From Paraglaciecola sp. 20A4 (GTDB lineage: Bacteria; Pseudomonadota; Gammaproteobacteria; Enterobacterales; Alteromonadaceae), in the NCBI RefSeq assembly GCF_011378905.1, contig NZ_WTPY01000001.1, positions 546,628 to 610,627 on the forward strand: DNA of 64,000 nt, in the 5' to 3' direction. The position numbers were made by a program, and so were the translations under genes. Positions within the stretch are counted from its first letter, which is position 1. Each line of letters opens with the position of its first letter. The notes beneath the pieces are model-generated. The model worked only from the letters and a program-made list of their open reading frames with translations. It had not been told where the DNA came from and made no database searches. This document shows, piece by piece, positions 27,270-36,806 of the stretch.

Positions 27270-29720
27270 ATGTTGACTAAAATTTTCCACTGGTTGGTCG
27301 TTGTACTGATCTTTTTATTTGGTTTGCCGCTGACGTTACTGGGCGGCTATCTCGCTTTTCTTGGGGGCAGTGTTTATTATTTCGCCGCGGGTATTACCCT
27401 GATTGCCACAGCCGTACTGATGATTAAAGGCAACCCTTTAGCCTATAAATTATTCGGCGGCCTGCTCGTTATCACGCTTATATGGGCAACCTACGAGTCA
27501 GATTTATATTGGTTAGCGCTTTTACCTAGGATCGCCACGTGGCTTATATTCGCGCTTTGGTTTGTAACGCCTTGGTATGCAGCAACGCTTAAGCAACCGC
27601 ACGGTGCATCGAGTGTTCATCGTCGCTGGATATTCTTGCCAAGCGGACTTTCAGCTATAGTCTTATTGGTAAGCGTTTTACAGGGATATGAGCAAAACGG
27701 CACAGGTACCCAAAGGCCATTATCGGATACGGCGAACATCACGGATTGGCGCAATTATGGCAATACCGATGGTGGCACGCGTTTCGCGCAGTTAGCACAG
27801 ATAAATACCGAAACGGTTGGAAATTTAAAGGAAGTTTGGCGCTACCGCACTGGCGTGGAGCAGACCTTTAAAATGACGCCGCTTCAGGTTGATGACCATC
27901 TGTACATCTGCGGGGCTTCCAATGTGCTTATGGCGATTAACAGTGATAACGGACAAGAAGTGTGGCGCTATGACCCCAAGGCTATTCCTTCAGGCAGCAA
28001 TCAATACGCACAGACCTGCCGTGGTGTGAGTTATCACGAAGCGCCAGCTGACTATGTGGGGCAATGTCCTAAACGTATCTTGGTCGGCACGGTAGATGCT
28101 AGATTGATTGCCGTTGATGCCATGACAGGGGCACTGTGCACAGATTTTGGTGATAATGGTACGGTTGATTTAACCAAAGGGTTAGGCCTATATGAATTAG
28201 GCGAGTATTACGTTACGTCGCCTCCGCTTATCGCAGATGATGTAGCGGTTATTGGCGGGCTAGTGGCTGACACGCAGGATCTTGGTCTGCCCTCAGGCGT
28301 TGTTCGAGCATTTAGCGCCACAACGGGGCAGTTCGTCTGGGCTTGGGACTTGGGCAACCCTGGTTATTATGGCGAGCCAAACGAAGGCGAAATATACACG
28401 CCTGGTACGCCCAATGTGTGGACCATTATGAGCTATGACCCAGAACTTGATCTCATATATGCGCCCACGGGTAATGCATCACCTGATTATTGGGGCGGTG
28501 TCAGGCGTGATTATGATGACGGCTGGTCATCGGCGATTGTCGCACTAGATGGTGCCAGCGGCGAGCCGCGCTGGAAATATCAAACTGTGCATCACGACGT
28601 GTGGGACTACGATTTGCCTGCCCAGCCTGTATTGGTCGATGTAGAGCGAGATGGCGAAATGGTGCCATCGGTGGCCGTGCCGACCAAAATGGGCGACATA
28701 TTTTTGTTAGATCGACGCGACGGCACACCCGTGCACCCGATTGAAGAGCGTCCTGTACCCCAAAGCGAACTATACGGCGAGCGCCTTTCTGCTACGCAAC
28801 CGTTTTCCCCGCTACCCAACTTTCACCCCTTCAGGCACGAAGAAGACATGTGGGGCTTAACCCCTATCGATCAACTCTTATGCCGAGTGGAATATAAAAT
28901 CATGAATTACGAAGGTATGTTCACGCCGCCTTCTGCTGATGGACCGTTGTTAATTGGCGGCACTATGCTAGCGCCAGGTAACTTTGGTGGATTCAACTGG
29001 GGCAGTGTTTCGGTGGATGCCGACAACGGATTGCTCATTGCTGCGCCGCAAATGTTGGCGCACCGACTGAATATGGTTACGCCAGAACAAGTGGCAAAAG
29101 CAGGCCCAATTGCGCAATATCTACTGGGCCCCAATCACCCCGCGGTGAGGATGGACCCGGATGCACCTATGCCTGAAAAGCGTGATGCTAAACCTGATGA
29201 TCCCTTCGATCATGTGCGCATTAAATACTACGGCTGGCCAGAACCTTTTATGTCTAAGTTGGGCACACGCGTACCGTGTTTTGAGCCGCCGTGGGCGCGC
29301 ATCGCCGTGATGGACCTGAACACCAAAGAACTGCTCTGGAGTCGTCCTTTGGGCAGTATGGAGTACGCAGGGCCATTTGGTATACGCTCAGGTTTACCCA
29401 TTGAGGTAGGGGTGGCTGTAAGAGCAGGCACCTTAACAACACGAGGCGGGTTAACCTTTATTAGCTCAACTATGGATTCTACAGTTCGCGCTTACGATGT
29501 GCGAACAGGTGAAATTAAGTGGCACGATACTTTGCCAGGCCATGGTCAATCTACGCCCATGAGTTATCAATCCTCTAAGACGGGCAAGCAGTTTATTGTC
29601 GTGACTGTGCCTAATCCTAGTTGGACTTACCCTCGTGATCCTGAAACGAACACCTACGAAGATTCACGAAGCCCACGAGATGGCAAAGGCGGCTATGTTA
29701 TTGCTTACGCACTGGAATAA
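27270..29720 (+). CDS. Membrane-bound PQQ-dependent dehydrogenase (glucose/quinate dehydrogenase family)
   Basis: 816 aa. Five N-terminal membrane helices (about 1-145, quinone-reactive anchor) precede an eight-bladed PQQ propeller. Motifs include DWRNYGNTDGGTRFAQLAQI, PNVWTIMSYDPELDLIYAPTGN, HHDVWDYDLPAQPV and a C-terminal GQSTPMSYQ / GKQFIVV stretch. It oxidises an alcohol or aldose on the periplasmic side and passes electrons to ubiquinone. The family includes Gcd (about 796 aa) and quinate/shikimate and polyol dehydrogenases, and sequence alone does not decide among them. Last gene of the island, ended by a terminator. Its substrate would be the compound brought in by the TonB receptor. 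No pqq biosynthesis genes are here. Confidence 0.93.
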   Translation: MLTKIFHWLVVVLIFLFGLPLTLLGGYLAFLGGSVYYFAAGITLIATAVLMIKGNPLAYKLFGGLLVITLIWATYESDLYWLALLPRIATWLIFALWFVTPWYAATLKQPHGASSVHRRWIFLPSGLSAIVLLVSVLQGYEQNGTGTQRPLSDTANITDWRNYGNTDGGTRFAQLAQINTETVGNLKEVWRYRTGVEQTFKMTPLQVDDHLYICGASNVLMAINSDNGQEVWRYDPKAIPSGSNQYAQTCRGVSYHEAPADYVGQCPKRILVGTVDARLIAVDAMTGALCTDFGDNGTVDLTKGLGLYELGEYYVTSPPLIADDVAVIGGLVADTQDLGLPSGVVRAFSATTGQFVWAWDLGNPGYYGEPNEGEIYTPGTPNVWTIMSYDPELDLIYAPTGNASPDYWGGVRRDYDDGWSSAIVALDGASGEPRWKYQTVHHDVWDYDLPAQPVLVDVERDGEMVPSVAVPTKMGDIFLLDRRDGTPVHPIEERPVPQSELYGERLSATQPFSPLPNFHPFRHEEDMWGLTPIDQLLCRVEYKIMNYEGMFTPPSADGPLLIGGTMLAPGNFGGFNWGSVSVDADNGLLIAAPQMLAHRLNMVTPEQVAKAGPIAQYLLGPNHPAVRMDPDAPMPEKRDAKPDDPFDHVRIKYYGWPEPFMSKLGTRVPCFEPPWARIAVMDLNTKELLWSRPLGSMEYAGPFGIRSGLPIEVGVAVRAGTLTTRGGLTFISSTMDSTVRAYDVRTGEIKWHDTLPGHGQSTPMSYQSSKTGKQFIVVTVPNPSWTYPRDPETNTYEDSRSPRDGKGGYVIAYALE

Positions 29721-29730
29721 GACTGACAAA

Positions 29731-29756
29731 TGCTCGTGACTTAACGGGCATTTTTC
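29731..29756 (+). terminator. Terminator of the island, overlapping topB 3' end
   Basis: TGCTCG (29731-29736), loop TGACTTAA, CGGGCA (29745-29750), then five T. It overlaps the last codons of the convergent topB gene. Confidence 0.75.
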
Positions 29757-31672
29757 TTCTTGCGCCATTTCTTTTTATAAGCAGGTTTGGTTGAAGCAAG
29801 CCCAGCGAATTGGCTAGTATCAATGCGCTGGCTAGCGTTAATTAACTCGCCGATGGTGTGCGTTAGTGGCTGCATAAAGTCTTGATAGCGCATTTTGCGC
29901 TGGGAAATCTTATCCAAATTCGCTTCCCAAATGGCGGTCATATCCGGTCGGGTTGACTCACTTGGCAGGGCGTTGATCAGCGCTTTACCCGTCGCGGTTG
30001 CATGTATTTCTTTGCCGTTTTTTTGCATAAATTGGCGTTTAAACAGTAAATCGATAATTGAGGCTCTTGTGGCCTCGGTGCCTAAACCATCGGTGTCTTT
30101 AAGAATTTTTTTAATATTAGCGTCATGCACATAGCGGGCGATGCCTGTCATGGCGGCTAACAAGGTGGCTTCGGTAAAATGCTTGGGGGGCGATGTTTGT
30201 TTTTCCACCAGCTGAGAATCAATGCAATCGAGTGATTGGCCTTTGGCCAAGGTAGGTAGCGCAGGCTCGTTTTTTGTTTCCTGCTTGGGTTCACTCTGTT
30301 TGGTTAATGCCAACCAGCCTTTATCGGTAGTAGCTTTAGACTTGGCGACAAAAACGCCGCCGGCAATGGTGACCACCGCGGTTTGTTCTTGGTATTTATG
30401 GGGGCCATAAAATTGCATAACATATTGCATGGCAATCAACTGATAAATTTTTGCTTCATCAGCACTTAAACTTGATATAGCTTTGCTGCGTGATGTAGGA
30501 ATAATGGCGTGGTGGGCATCCACTTTACTGTCGTTCCACGCTTTCGATTTTAGCTTGCTATTGGCGTTATCCACTGCGCTTTGTTGTTCAGGTGCATTTG
30601 CTTTAATGGCGCTCAATACCTTCGGCGCTTCACTGAAATGCTCCATGGGCAAATACCGTGAATCAGAGCGAGGATAGGTGATTAACTGATGCCGCTCGTA
30701 CAACGACTGGCACACATTCAACACTGTTTTAGGAGATAAATTAAAGCGTTTAGACGCATCAATCTGTAATGACGATAAATTATAGGGCAGTGGCGGCGGA
30801 CTTTGCTTGTCCTTCACTGTATATGACTCCACCACGCCAAGTTGACCACGAGTTTTGCTCACCACAGTCTGGGCAAGCTTCTTTACAATCACCCGACCTT
30901 CTTCATCTTGATAAGGCTCGCACGCCGCACTGGGCTGCCATTTCGCGCTAAAGGTTTGGCTACTATCATCGCCGATTGCATGCGTGGCGAGCGTTGCAAG
31001 CACTTCATAAAATGGTTTCGACTGAAACTGTGCAATCTCTGCATCACGCCTAACGACTAAACCGAGTACGGGTGTTTGCACTCGCCCCACCGAAAGCACG
31101 CCAGAATAACCACCGCGCTGGCCGAGCAGGGTATAAGCGCGGGTCAAATTTAAGCCATAAAGCCAGTCGGCTCGTGAGCGTGCCAAAGCGGAAATCGATA
31201 AGCCGGTAAAGTCTCGATTAGGGCGAATATTGCTCAGGGATTTTTTAACCGCATTTAGGTTTAGGTCATTGATGAGCAAGCGCCCGGCGTTATCGATGAT
31301 ATTGCGTTTCACTTTGCAATACGTGATGACTTCGTCCACAAGCAGTTGACCTTCGCGATCGGGATCTCCGGCATTCACAACGTGTGTCGCTGTTTTTAAT
31401 AAGCGCTTAATCACTGATAATTGTTTGCTGGTGCCTTTTTTCGGTACCAGTATCCAGTCCTGCGGCACGATAGGCAGATGTTGCAGAGCCCACTTAGCGT
31501 AGGCTGGATCGTATTTATCAGGCTCTGCTTGTTCTAATAAATGGCCTATACACCAGGTCACACAGTCGCCATTTCCAAGCTGAATATAACCGTCTTGCTT
31601 TTGTTGTTGGCCACTAAAGCCTTGTGCAATTGCGCGGCCTAAACTGGGCTTTTCAGCGATATATAAGATCAT
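29741..31672 (-). CDS. topB: DNA topoisomerase III
   Basis: 643 aa from the chosen start (E. coli TopB 653 aa). Type IA topoisomerase that decatenates and relaxes DNA through a 5'-phosphotyrosine. The start reads MILYIAEKPSLGRAIAQGF with the TOPRIM Glu7. The TOPRIM acidic motif DPDREGQ gives Asp103 and Asp105. The catalytic Tyr is 333 in LITYPRSDSRYL. The frame is open upstream to an ATG at 31771, but those 33 residues do not belong to the family, so ATG 31672 is preferred although neither has a strong ribosome site. The C-terminus is Lys-rich (AYKKKWRKKKNAR). Convergent with the PQQ dehydrogenase; the two genes share a terminator region. Confidence 0.95.
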   Translation of the reverse strand: MILYIAEKPSLGRAIAQGFSGQQQKQDGYIQLGNGDCVTWCIGHLLEQAEPDKYDPAYAKWALQHLPIVPQDWILVPKKGTSKQLSVIKRLLKTATHVVNAGDPDREGQLLVDEVITYCKVKRNIIDNAGRLLINDLNLNAVKKSLSNIRPNRDFTGLSISALARSRADWLYGLNLTRAYTLLGQRGGYSGVLSVGRVQTPVLGLVVRRDAEIAQFQSKPFYEVLATLATHAIGDDSSQTFSAKWQPSAACEPYQDEEGRVIVKKLAQTVVSKTRGQLGVVESYTVKDKQSPPPLPYNLSSLQIDASKRFNLSPKTVLNVCQSLYERHQLITYPRSDSRYLPMEHFSEAPKVLSAIKANAPEQQSAVDNANSKLKSKAWNDSKVDAHHAIIPTSRSKAISSLSADEAKIYQLIAMQYVMQFYGPHKYQEQTAVVTIAGGVFVAKSKATTDKGWLALTKQSEPKQETKNEPALPTLAKGQSLDCIDSQLVEKQTSPPKHFTEATLLAAMTGIARYVHDANIKKILKDTDGLGTEATRASIIDLLFKRQFMQKNGKEIHATATGKALINALPSESTRPDMTAIWEANLDKISQRKMRYQDFMQPLTHTIGELINASQRIDTSQFAGLASTKPAYKKKWRKKKNAR

Positions 31673-31904
31673 AGAAACAAAACTGTATGTAAAAACAGTA
31701 GTGTAGCAATAAATATCGCTGGGTTGAAGTTGGGCGATTTTTATCTGCAATTTAGCGGTTATTTTGCTCATTTGACTAACTTACCTATGTATAGAGGAAA
31801 TAATATAGGGAAACCGAATTCATAAATGTCAAAAAATAGTGGTTTTTTAGTTTGTGACTCGTATAATTAATGTTAACAATAAACAATTATCAAAGTGAGC
31901 GTAT

Positions 31905-34337
31905 ATGAAACCCAGTAACGACAACAACACTCAGCCAGCTATTATGTCTCGCCGTGCAGCCCTTAAATTTGTAGGTGCGGGTGTAGGTGCAGGCGTACTA
32001 GCAGCCAGCGCCGGTTGTGCTCGCTCATTAGAGCACAACCCAAGGGAAACCTTGTTAGCAAAGGGCACGTTAAGCAGTGCCCCCAACGTCGTTGCAGATA
32101 CACAAGATAATTGGCAGCAAACCCATGATCGTGTCTGGTTGGGCGGCGATTACTGGGCAAATCCTATGGAAGACTGGCAGGTCAAAGAGGGGCACGCCCA
32201 TTGTATTAACCCTGGGGGCAATCGCAGTGTTCATTCACTGACACATCAACTGAAAAATCAGCAGGGTAACTTTGAGATACGTGTGCGCCTAGAGAATTTG
32301 TCACCTAACGATAACGACGGTGGTGGTGGAGTGCGTTTAGGTGCGCGCAGTGAGCTAAACGAATACCGCAGTAACTGTTTTGTGCAGGAAGGTTTTGATG
32401 TGGGCGTTATTAAAAATACCTTAGTCATAGGTGGTGAACGGATACCATTATTAAGAGATATCGCCAATCAGCCCGTAGACTTAATTATCATAGGCACGCC
32501 GCAAGTTGGCGCAATGCTGCTTGACGTTAAAGTACAACTTGCGAGCAACCAAAGCTTACTCGGAGCACATACTTTATTGGTATCAGCAGGTGAGATAATG
32601 GGAAATGTTGCTTTGGTAAGTAATTTTGCATTGCCAGCCACAGACTTTCAAAGTGACGCTAAAGAGCACAATGGTAGTCGATATCGCTTTAGCCAGTGGC
32701 ACATGGCGGGAGATGCCTTTGAGTATTCACCTGAGCAGCGCTTCGGGCCAATTCTGTGGACTATGTACACACTAAGCGACTCCCAAAGCGAAAAAGGATT
32801 TGTGCTTAAACTCAGTGCACTGCTCGGGCCGTTAGGGTTAAAAGACAATCAAAGTGTTGAGCTACAAGCAAAACGTAATGGCCAGTGGCAATCACTTGGG
32901 CAAAGCACTGTTGATCCAGCTTCTTCACTGGCGACGTTCACTCAACCGAACTGGGATGAAACCCAGAGCACGGCATTTCGGGTGATATACAACCAACGAC
33001 ATAAAGATGGCTCACACACGCCAGACATTTACTCAGGGACGATTCAAGCAAATCCTGCTGGCCGAGCGATGCGTATGGCGTCACTAACCTGCCAAAATGA
33101 TTATGCATTTCCCTATAGCCCGGTGGCAGAAAACGTATTAAAACTAGACCCAGACTTGGTCTTTTTCTCAGGCGACCAACTGTACGAGAATCACGGTGGT
33201 TTTGGTTATGTCAGGGCGCCTGCCGAGCGTGCCACACTGAACTATTTACGCATGTATTATCAGTTTGGTTTGTCGTTTAGAGACGTTATGCGTGATAGGC
33301 CGACTGTGTGTTTGCCTGACGATCATGATGTGCTGCAAGGAAACTTATGGGGCGAGGGCGGTGCGCCTATGCAACATATCGAACGAGACCCTTCGGCAAG
33401 TATTCTCGGGGGATACATTCAACCTGTGTCTATGGTTAACGTGGTGCACAAAACCAATACCTCCCATCACCCTGATGGTTTTGATACAACGCCAAACGCC
33501 AGTGGTATCAGCAGCTATTATGGCAACTTAATATACGGTGGTGTTGGATTCGCCATATTGGCTGACCGCCAATGGAAAAGTGCACCAGAGGGAATTGGCG
33601 TTGTGGTGGGTGAAACGGGACAGGGAGAAGCGCCAGGATATGTTAACCCCCAGTTTGATGGTCCTGAATTGGCTTTGTTAGGTCAGCGCCAAGAAGCATA
33701 CCTAAAGCAATGGTCGCAAGATTGGCGTGGTCACAAACTCAAAGCGGTATTAAGCCAAACCGTATTTGCAGGCATTGCGACCCATCAGCCGCGCCCAGAT
33801 CGTTACCTGAAATATGACTTTGATAGCAGTGGTTGGCCCGCCACAGCTAGAAATAATGCTATCGATATTATGCGCGAGTCTGCAGCGTTGCATATATGTG
33901 GCGATACCCATTTAGGCACGTTGTCACAATATGGCGTGCATAATCAGCGTGATAGTAACTGGGCATTTTGTAGTCCAGCCATTGCTGCAGGTTGGCCGCG
34001 TTGGTGGAAACCTGACGCGGTAGGTTTTGAGGTTAACAATCGCCCTGAGCATGGTTTACCGAATACCGGTGAATACGCAGATGCCTTCGGCAACAAGATG
34101 TATGTGTATGCTGTGGCTAACCCGCTGGTGGGTAAATCAAGCAACCGATATGTGCAGGCGCACGAGAAGGGCAGTGGTTTTGGTATGATCACCTTCGACC
34201 TAGATCAACAGACCTACACTATGGATGCTTACAAGTTTTTGATTGATGTAAATGATAAAAAGGCATCCAACCAGTATGACGGTTGGCCAGTAACGATCCA
34301 CAAAGATGAGAACCGTGGGCTAAACCAACTGAGTTGA
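31905..34337 (+). CDS. Tat-exported PhoD-like metallophosphatase/phosphodiesterase
   Basis: 810 aa. A twin-arginine signal is seen as MSRRAALKF (residues 14-22) before a hydrophobic stretch and AGC, so it could also be lipidated. The N-terminal half (about 60-390) is an all-beta region with no motif I recognise. The C-terminal half is a PhoD-type metallophosphatase with LVFFSGDQLYEN, CLPDDHDVLQG, ALHICGDTHLG and a late aromatic segment. PhoD enzymes use Ca/Fe to release phosphate from diesters and monoesters outside the cytoplasm. Tat export fits cofactor loading in the cytoplasm. No Pho box was found. A terminator lies at 34407-34439. The precise substrate is unknown. Confidence 0.9.
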   Translation: MKPSNDNNTQPAIMSRRAALKFVGAGVGAGVLAASAGCARSLEHNPRETLLAKGTLSSAPNVVADTQDNWQQTHDRVWLGGDYWANPMEDWQVKEGHAHCINPGGNRSVHSLTHQLKNQQGNFEIRVRLENLSPNDNDGGGGVRLGARSELNEYRSNCFVQEGFDVGVIKNTLVIGGERIPLLRDIANQPVDLIIIGTPQVGAMLLDVKVQLASNQSLLGAHTLLVSAGEIMGNVALVSNFALPATDFQSDAKEHNGSRYRFSQWHMAGDAFEYSPEQRFGPILWTMYTLSDSQSEKGFVLKLSALLGPLGLKDNQSVELQAKRNGQWQSLGQSTVDPASSLATFTQPNWDETQSTAFRVIYNQRHKDGSHTPDIYSGTIQANPAGRAMRMASLTCQNDYAFPYSPVAENVLKLDPDLVFFSGDQLYENHGGFGYVRAPAERATLNYLRMYYQFGLSFRDVMRDRPTVCLPDDHDVLQGNLWGEGGAPMQHIERDPSASILGGYIQPVSMVNVVHKTNTSHHPDGFDTTPNASGISSYYGNLIYGGVGFAILADRQWKSAPEGIGVVVGETGQGEAPGYVNPQFDGPELALLGQRQEAYLKQWSQDWRGHKLKAVLSQTVFAGIATHQPRPDRYLKYDFDSSGWPATARNNAIDIMRESAALHICGDTHLGTLSQYGVHNQRDSNWAFCSPAIAAGWPRWWKPDAVGFEVNNRPEHGLPNTGEYADAFGNKMYVYAVANPLVGKSSNRYVQAHEKGSGFGMITFDLDQQTYTMDAYKFLIDVNDKKASNQYDGWPVTIHKDENRGLNQLS

Positions 34338-34406
34338 TATTGATTTTAGGGTTAGTGTCCACGAGCGTTTTACTCTTAGTTTTAATATTGGCGTTAGTAT
34401 TAATCT

Positions 34407-34439
34407 CATCAGGCTGCTTTTAAAGCACCTGATGTTTTT
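34407..34439 (+). terminator. Terminator after PhoD-like gene
   Basis: CATCAGG and CCTGATG pair around an inner TGCTTT/AAAGCA stem with one bulged C, followed by five T. Confidence 0.75.
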
Positions 34440-35072
34440 ATACTTCATCTTCGTTATCAACGTCTGCGGGCCATATTGAAGGGCTTACTACGAACCGCCC
34501 TCAACAAGCCACTCTCAACAAAACACTCTCAACAAATCGCTCGTAAAAAAACAAAGTAATAGAACCGAACCTTGCCTCGTCAGTGAAAATTCTACGATTA
34601 TGTCGAAATGCCGTACCAGTAAAATGATTAACTTTTCTGTTCATCGCTATTTTCCGTTAGAACTTTTTGTTTAAAAATTACGCATTAACCAACTTTAAAA
34701 ATTTACAAAACGTTTACTTTTGGCCTTTTTATACCTGTGTAAATCCTATCTACATCTTCTTATATATCTGAAATTATTATATATTATCATTATTTATGGT
34801 TGGTTTTATGCCCCGTCCTTAACGTTTATAGATTTATTCAAACGCTACTTTATTGAATTCACGTTATTAACAAAGAGTTGACAAGTGACTACATGGTTTG
34901 GGAATATGCTCTTCATTGGGGCATATGCCCAATTATAATCAGATACTCATTTTATGTAGGCGTGTTCGGTTCAGTTGTTCGAACATGATGAAGATAAACT
35001 TCATCGTTGGTTAGCGCGTTACTTGAAAAATAGGTGTCACTGGCATAATCGACAGCAGGCTGGAAAATTACT
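34440..35072. promoter_or_regulatory. Upstream region of the permease-dehydrogenase operon
   Basis: About 630 bases without a gene. It contains TTGACA at 34878-34883 as a possible -35, the 12-base palindrome GGGCATATGCCC (34919-34930), the 10-base palindrome TGTTCGAACA (34976-34985) and a leader hairpin GATGAAG-ATAAA-CTTCATC (34987-35005). The first two palindromes are reasonable operator candidates for carbon-source control; no regulator is encoded next door. Confidence 0.4.
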
Positions 35073-36797
35073 ATGACGTCTCAAACGCATAACAGCAGTA
35101 TCGGGAATATAAGCGAAGAACAGCTACCCATTCCTAAGCATAAATTAAAGGGCTGGACCCACTTTTTAGGTCTTTATGCCGGTGAACACGTCGCTGCGAC
35201 CGAATTTGTGTTCGGTGCAACCTTCGTTGCACTCGGCGCTACCATGACTGACATTTTGTTAGGCTTGTTAATCGGTAATATACTAGCGGTATTGAGCTGG
35301 ACATTTATTACCACGCCTATCGCAGTAGAAACGCGTTTAAGCTTATATACGTACTTGCAAAAAATCGCCGGCGATTCAATGACTAAGCTCTATAATTGGG
35401 CTAACGTTATTATATTTACCGTGATATCCGCTGCGATGATCACGGTCTCCGCAACTGCCGTACGTTTCGCTTTTGATATTCCCGCCCAACTCAACTGGTA
35501 CCCAACAAACGCTTGGTTTGTAGCGATTGTATTGGCCGTGGGAGTTATCGTGGTATTGGTGGCTATGTATGGCTTCACTGCGGTATCAAACTTCTCTGGT
35601 ATCTGTGCCCCTTGGTTACTTGTCATGTTCGTCAGTGGCCCCTTAATTTTGATGCCTGCCTTAGCGGATTCTGTGATTGGCCAAACGGGCCTCAGTAGCT
35701 GGGCTGATTTTATGCACATTGGCAGTTTATCCGTGTGGACAGGCTTAAATGCCAGTGGAGAGCCAGGCATCGGGTTACTAGAAGTCATTGGTTTCTCGTG
35801 GGCAGCTAATACCATCACGCACGTTGGTTTGATTGATATGGCGTTACTACGCTATGCTCGGAAGCGTTCATACGGCTTATGTACCTCTGCGGGTATGTTG
35901 TTTGGCCACTATATCGCATGGATATCTGCCGGTATTATGGGCGCAGGTACTGCTATTATTGTGCAAAAATCGATTGTTGAATTAGACCCAGGTGATGTGG
36001 CTTATCAAGCACTAGGCTTATCAGGTTTGGTGATTGTGATTGTGGCTGGTTGGACAACGGCGAACGCAAATTTATATCGCGCTGGTCTTGCTGCACAAGC
36101 TATTTTCAAAAATCACTCACGTACTAAAACGACGTTAACCGTGGGACTGGTAACGGTATGTATCGCATGCTTCCCGTTCGTATTTACTAAGCTTTTACCC
36201 TTATTAACCTATGCTGGTTTGTTAGTGGTGCCGGTGGGGGCCATCGTATTTGCTGAGCACTTCATCTTTCCAAAAATTGGTTTTACACGCTATTGGGTAG
36301 CGTATCGCCAACTCACCCATAGCCGACCTGCGGTTGTGGCTTGGGGCTTGGGCTTAGTATTTGGTTTTGGCTTGAACATACTGGATGTATTGTCGTTCTA
36401 CTATCTGTTTATTCCTACTTGGTTCTTCACCATTATTGTTTACACCTACATGGCTAAGCGTCACGGTGCTGCAGATAAGTACCCAGAAGAGCAAGCAAAA
36501 ATGGAAGCCTTTAACGAGCGCGTAGAGCTTCATCAAGCTGAGCAAGCAGCAAACGAACCAGAGCCAGTAATACATATCTCTAAGCTGACTAAATTGCTTC
36601 GCGTGACCGCTATTAGCAGTCTAGTTATTACTTTTCTTCTAGCGTGCAACACCATGTTCTTCAGTGCGAATATTCCTGCCTACGAAGTGAATAGAGACAT
36701 GTTTTTCACCGTAGCGTTTATCTGCACACTTATTTACTTTTTCACCGCTTACTGGGCAATGCAGCGTAAAAAAATCGCTGTCGGCGCCAACGTTTAG
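35073..36797 (+). CDS. NCS1-type (purine-cytosine permease family) transporter
   Basis: 574 aa, about 12 membrane helices after a 30-residue polar N-terminus. It has the NCS1 look: HFLGLYAGEHVAATEFVFGA near the start, SWAANTITHVGLIDMALLRYA in the middle, and GWTTANANLYRAGLAAQAIF, which resembles the helix 8 signature of nucleobase carriers. NCS1 members import purines, pyrimidines, hydantoins, allantoin or thiamine with Na+ or H+. A polar loop at about 470-505 separates the last helices. The dehydrogenase of the mannitol family follows only nine bases later, so they form one operon. That suggests the carrier may take a sugar acid or polyol rather than a nucleobase. Confidence 0.88.
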   Translation: MTSQTHNSSIGNISEEQLPIPKHKLKGWTHFLGLYAGEHVAATEFVFGATFVALGATMTDILLGLLIGNILAVLSWTFITTPIAVETRLSLYTYLQKIAGDSMTKLYNWANVIIFTVISAAMITVSATAVRFAFDIPAQLNWYPTNAWFVAIVLAVGVIVVLVAMYGFTAVSNFSGICAPWLLVMFVSGPLILMPALADSVIGQTGLSSWADFMHIGSLSVWTGLNASGEPGIGLLEVIGFSWAANTITHVGLIDMALLRYARKRSYGLCTSAGMLFGHYIAWISAGIMGAGTAIIVQKSIVELDPGDVAYQALGLSGLVIVIVAGWTTANANLYRAGLAAQAIFKNHSRTKTTLTVGLVTVCIACFPFVFTKLLPLLTYAGLLVVPVGAIVFAEHFIFPKIGFTRYWVAYRQLTHSRPAVVAWGLGLVFGFGLNILDVLSFYYLFIPTWFFTIIVYTYMAKRHGAADKYPEEQAKMEAFNERVELHQAEQAANEPEPVIHISKLTKLLRVTAISSLVITFLLACNTMFFSANIPAYEVNRDMFFTVAFICTLIYFFTAYWAMQRKKIAVGANV

Positions 36798-36806
36798 GAC
36801 ATCATT

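Noticed and set aside
31673..31771. N-terminal extension of topB
   Set aside because: The family starts at (M)xLYIAEKPS; the 33 additional residues have no counterpart.
35390..35818. 142-codon open frame antisense to the permease
   Set aside because: Shadow of a strongly membrane-protein coding sequence; no ribosome site.
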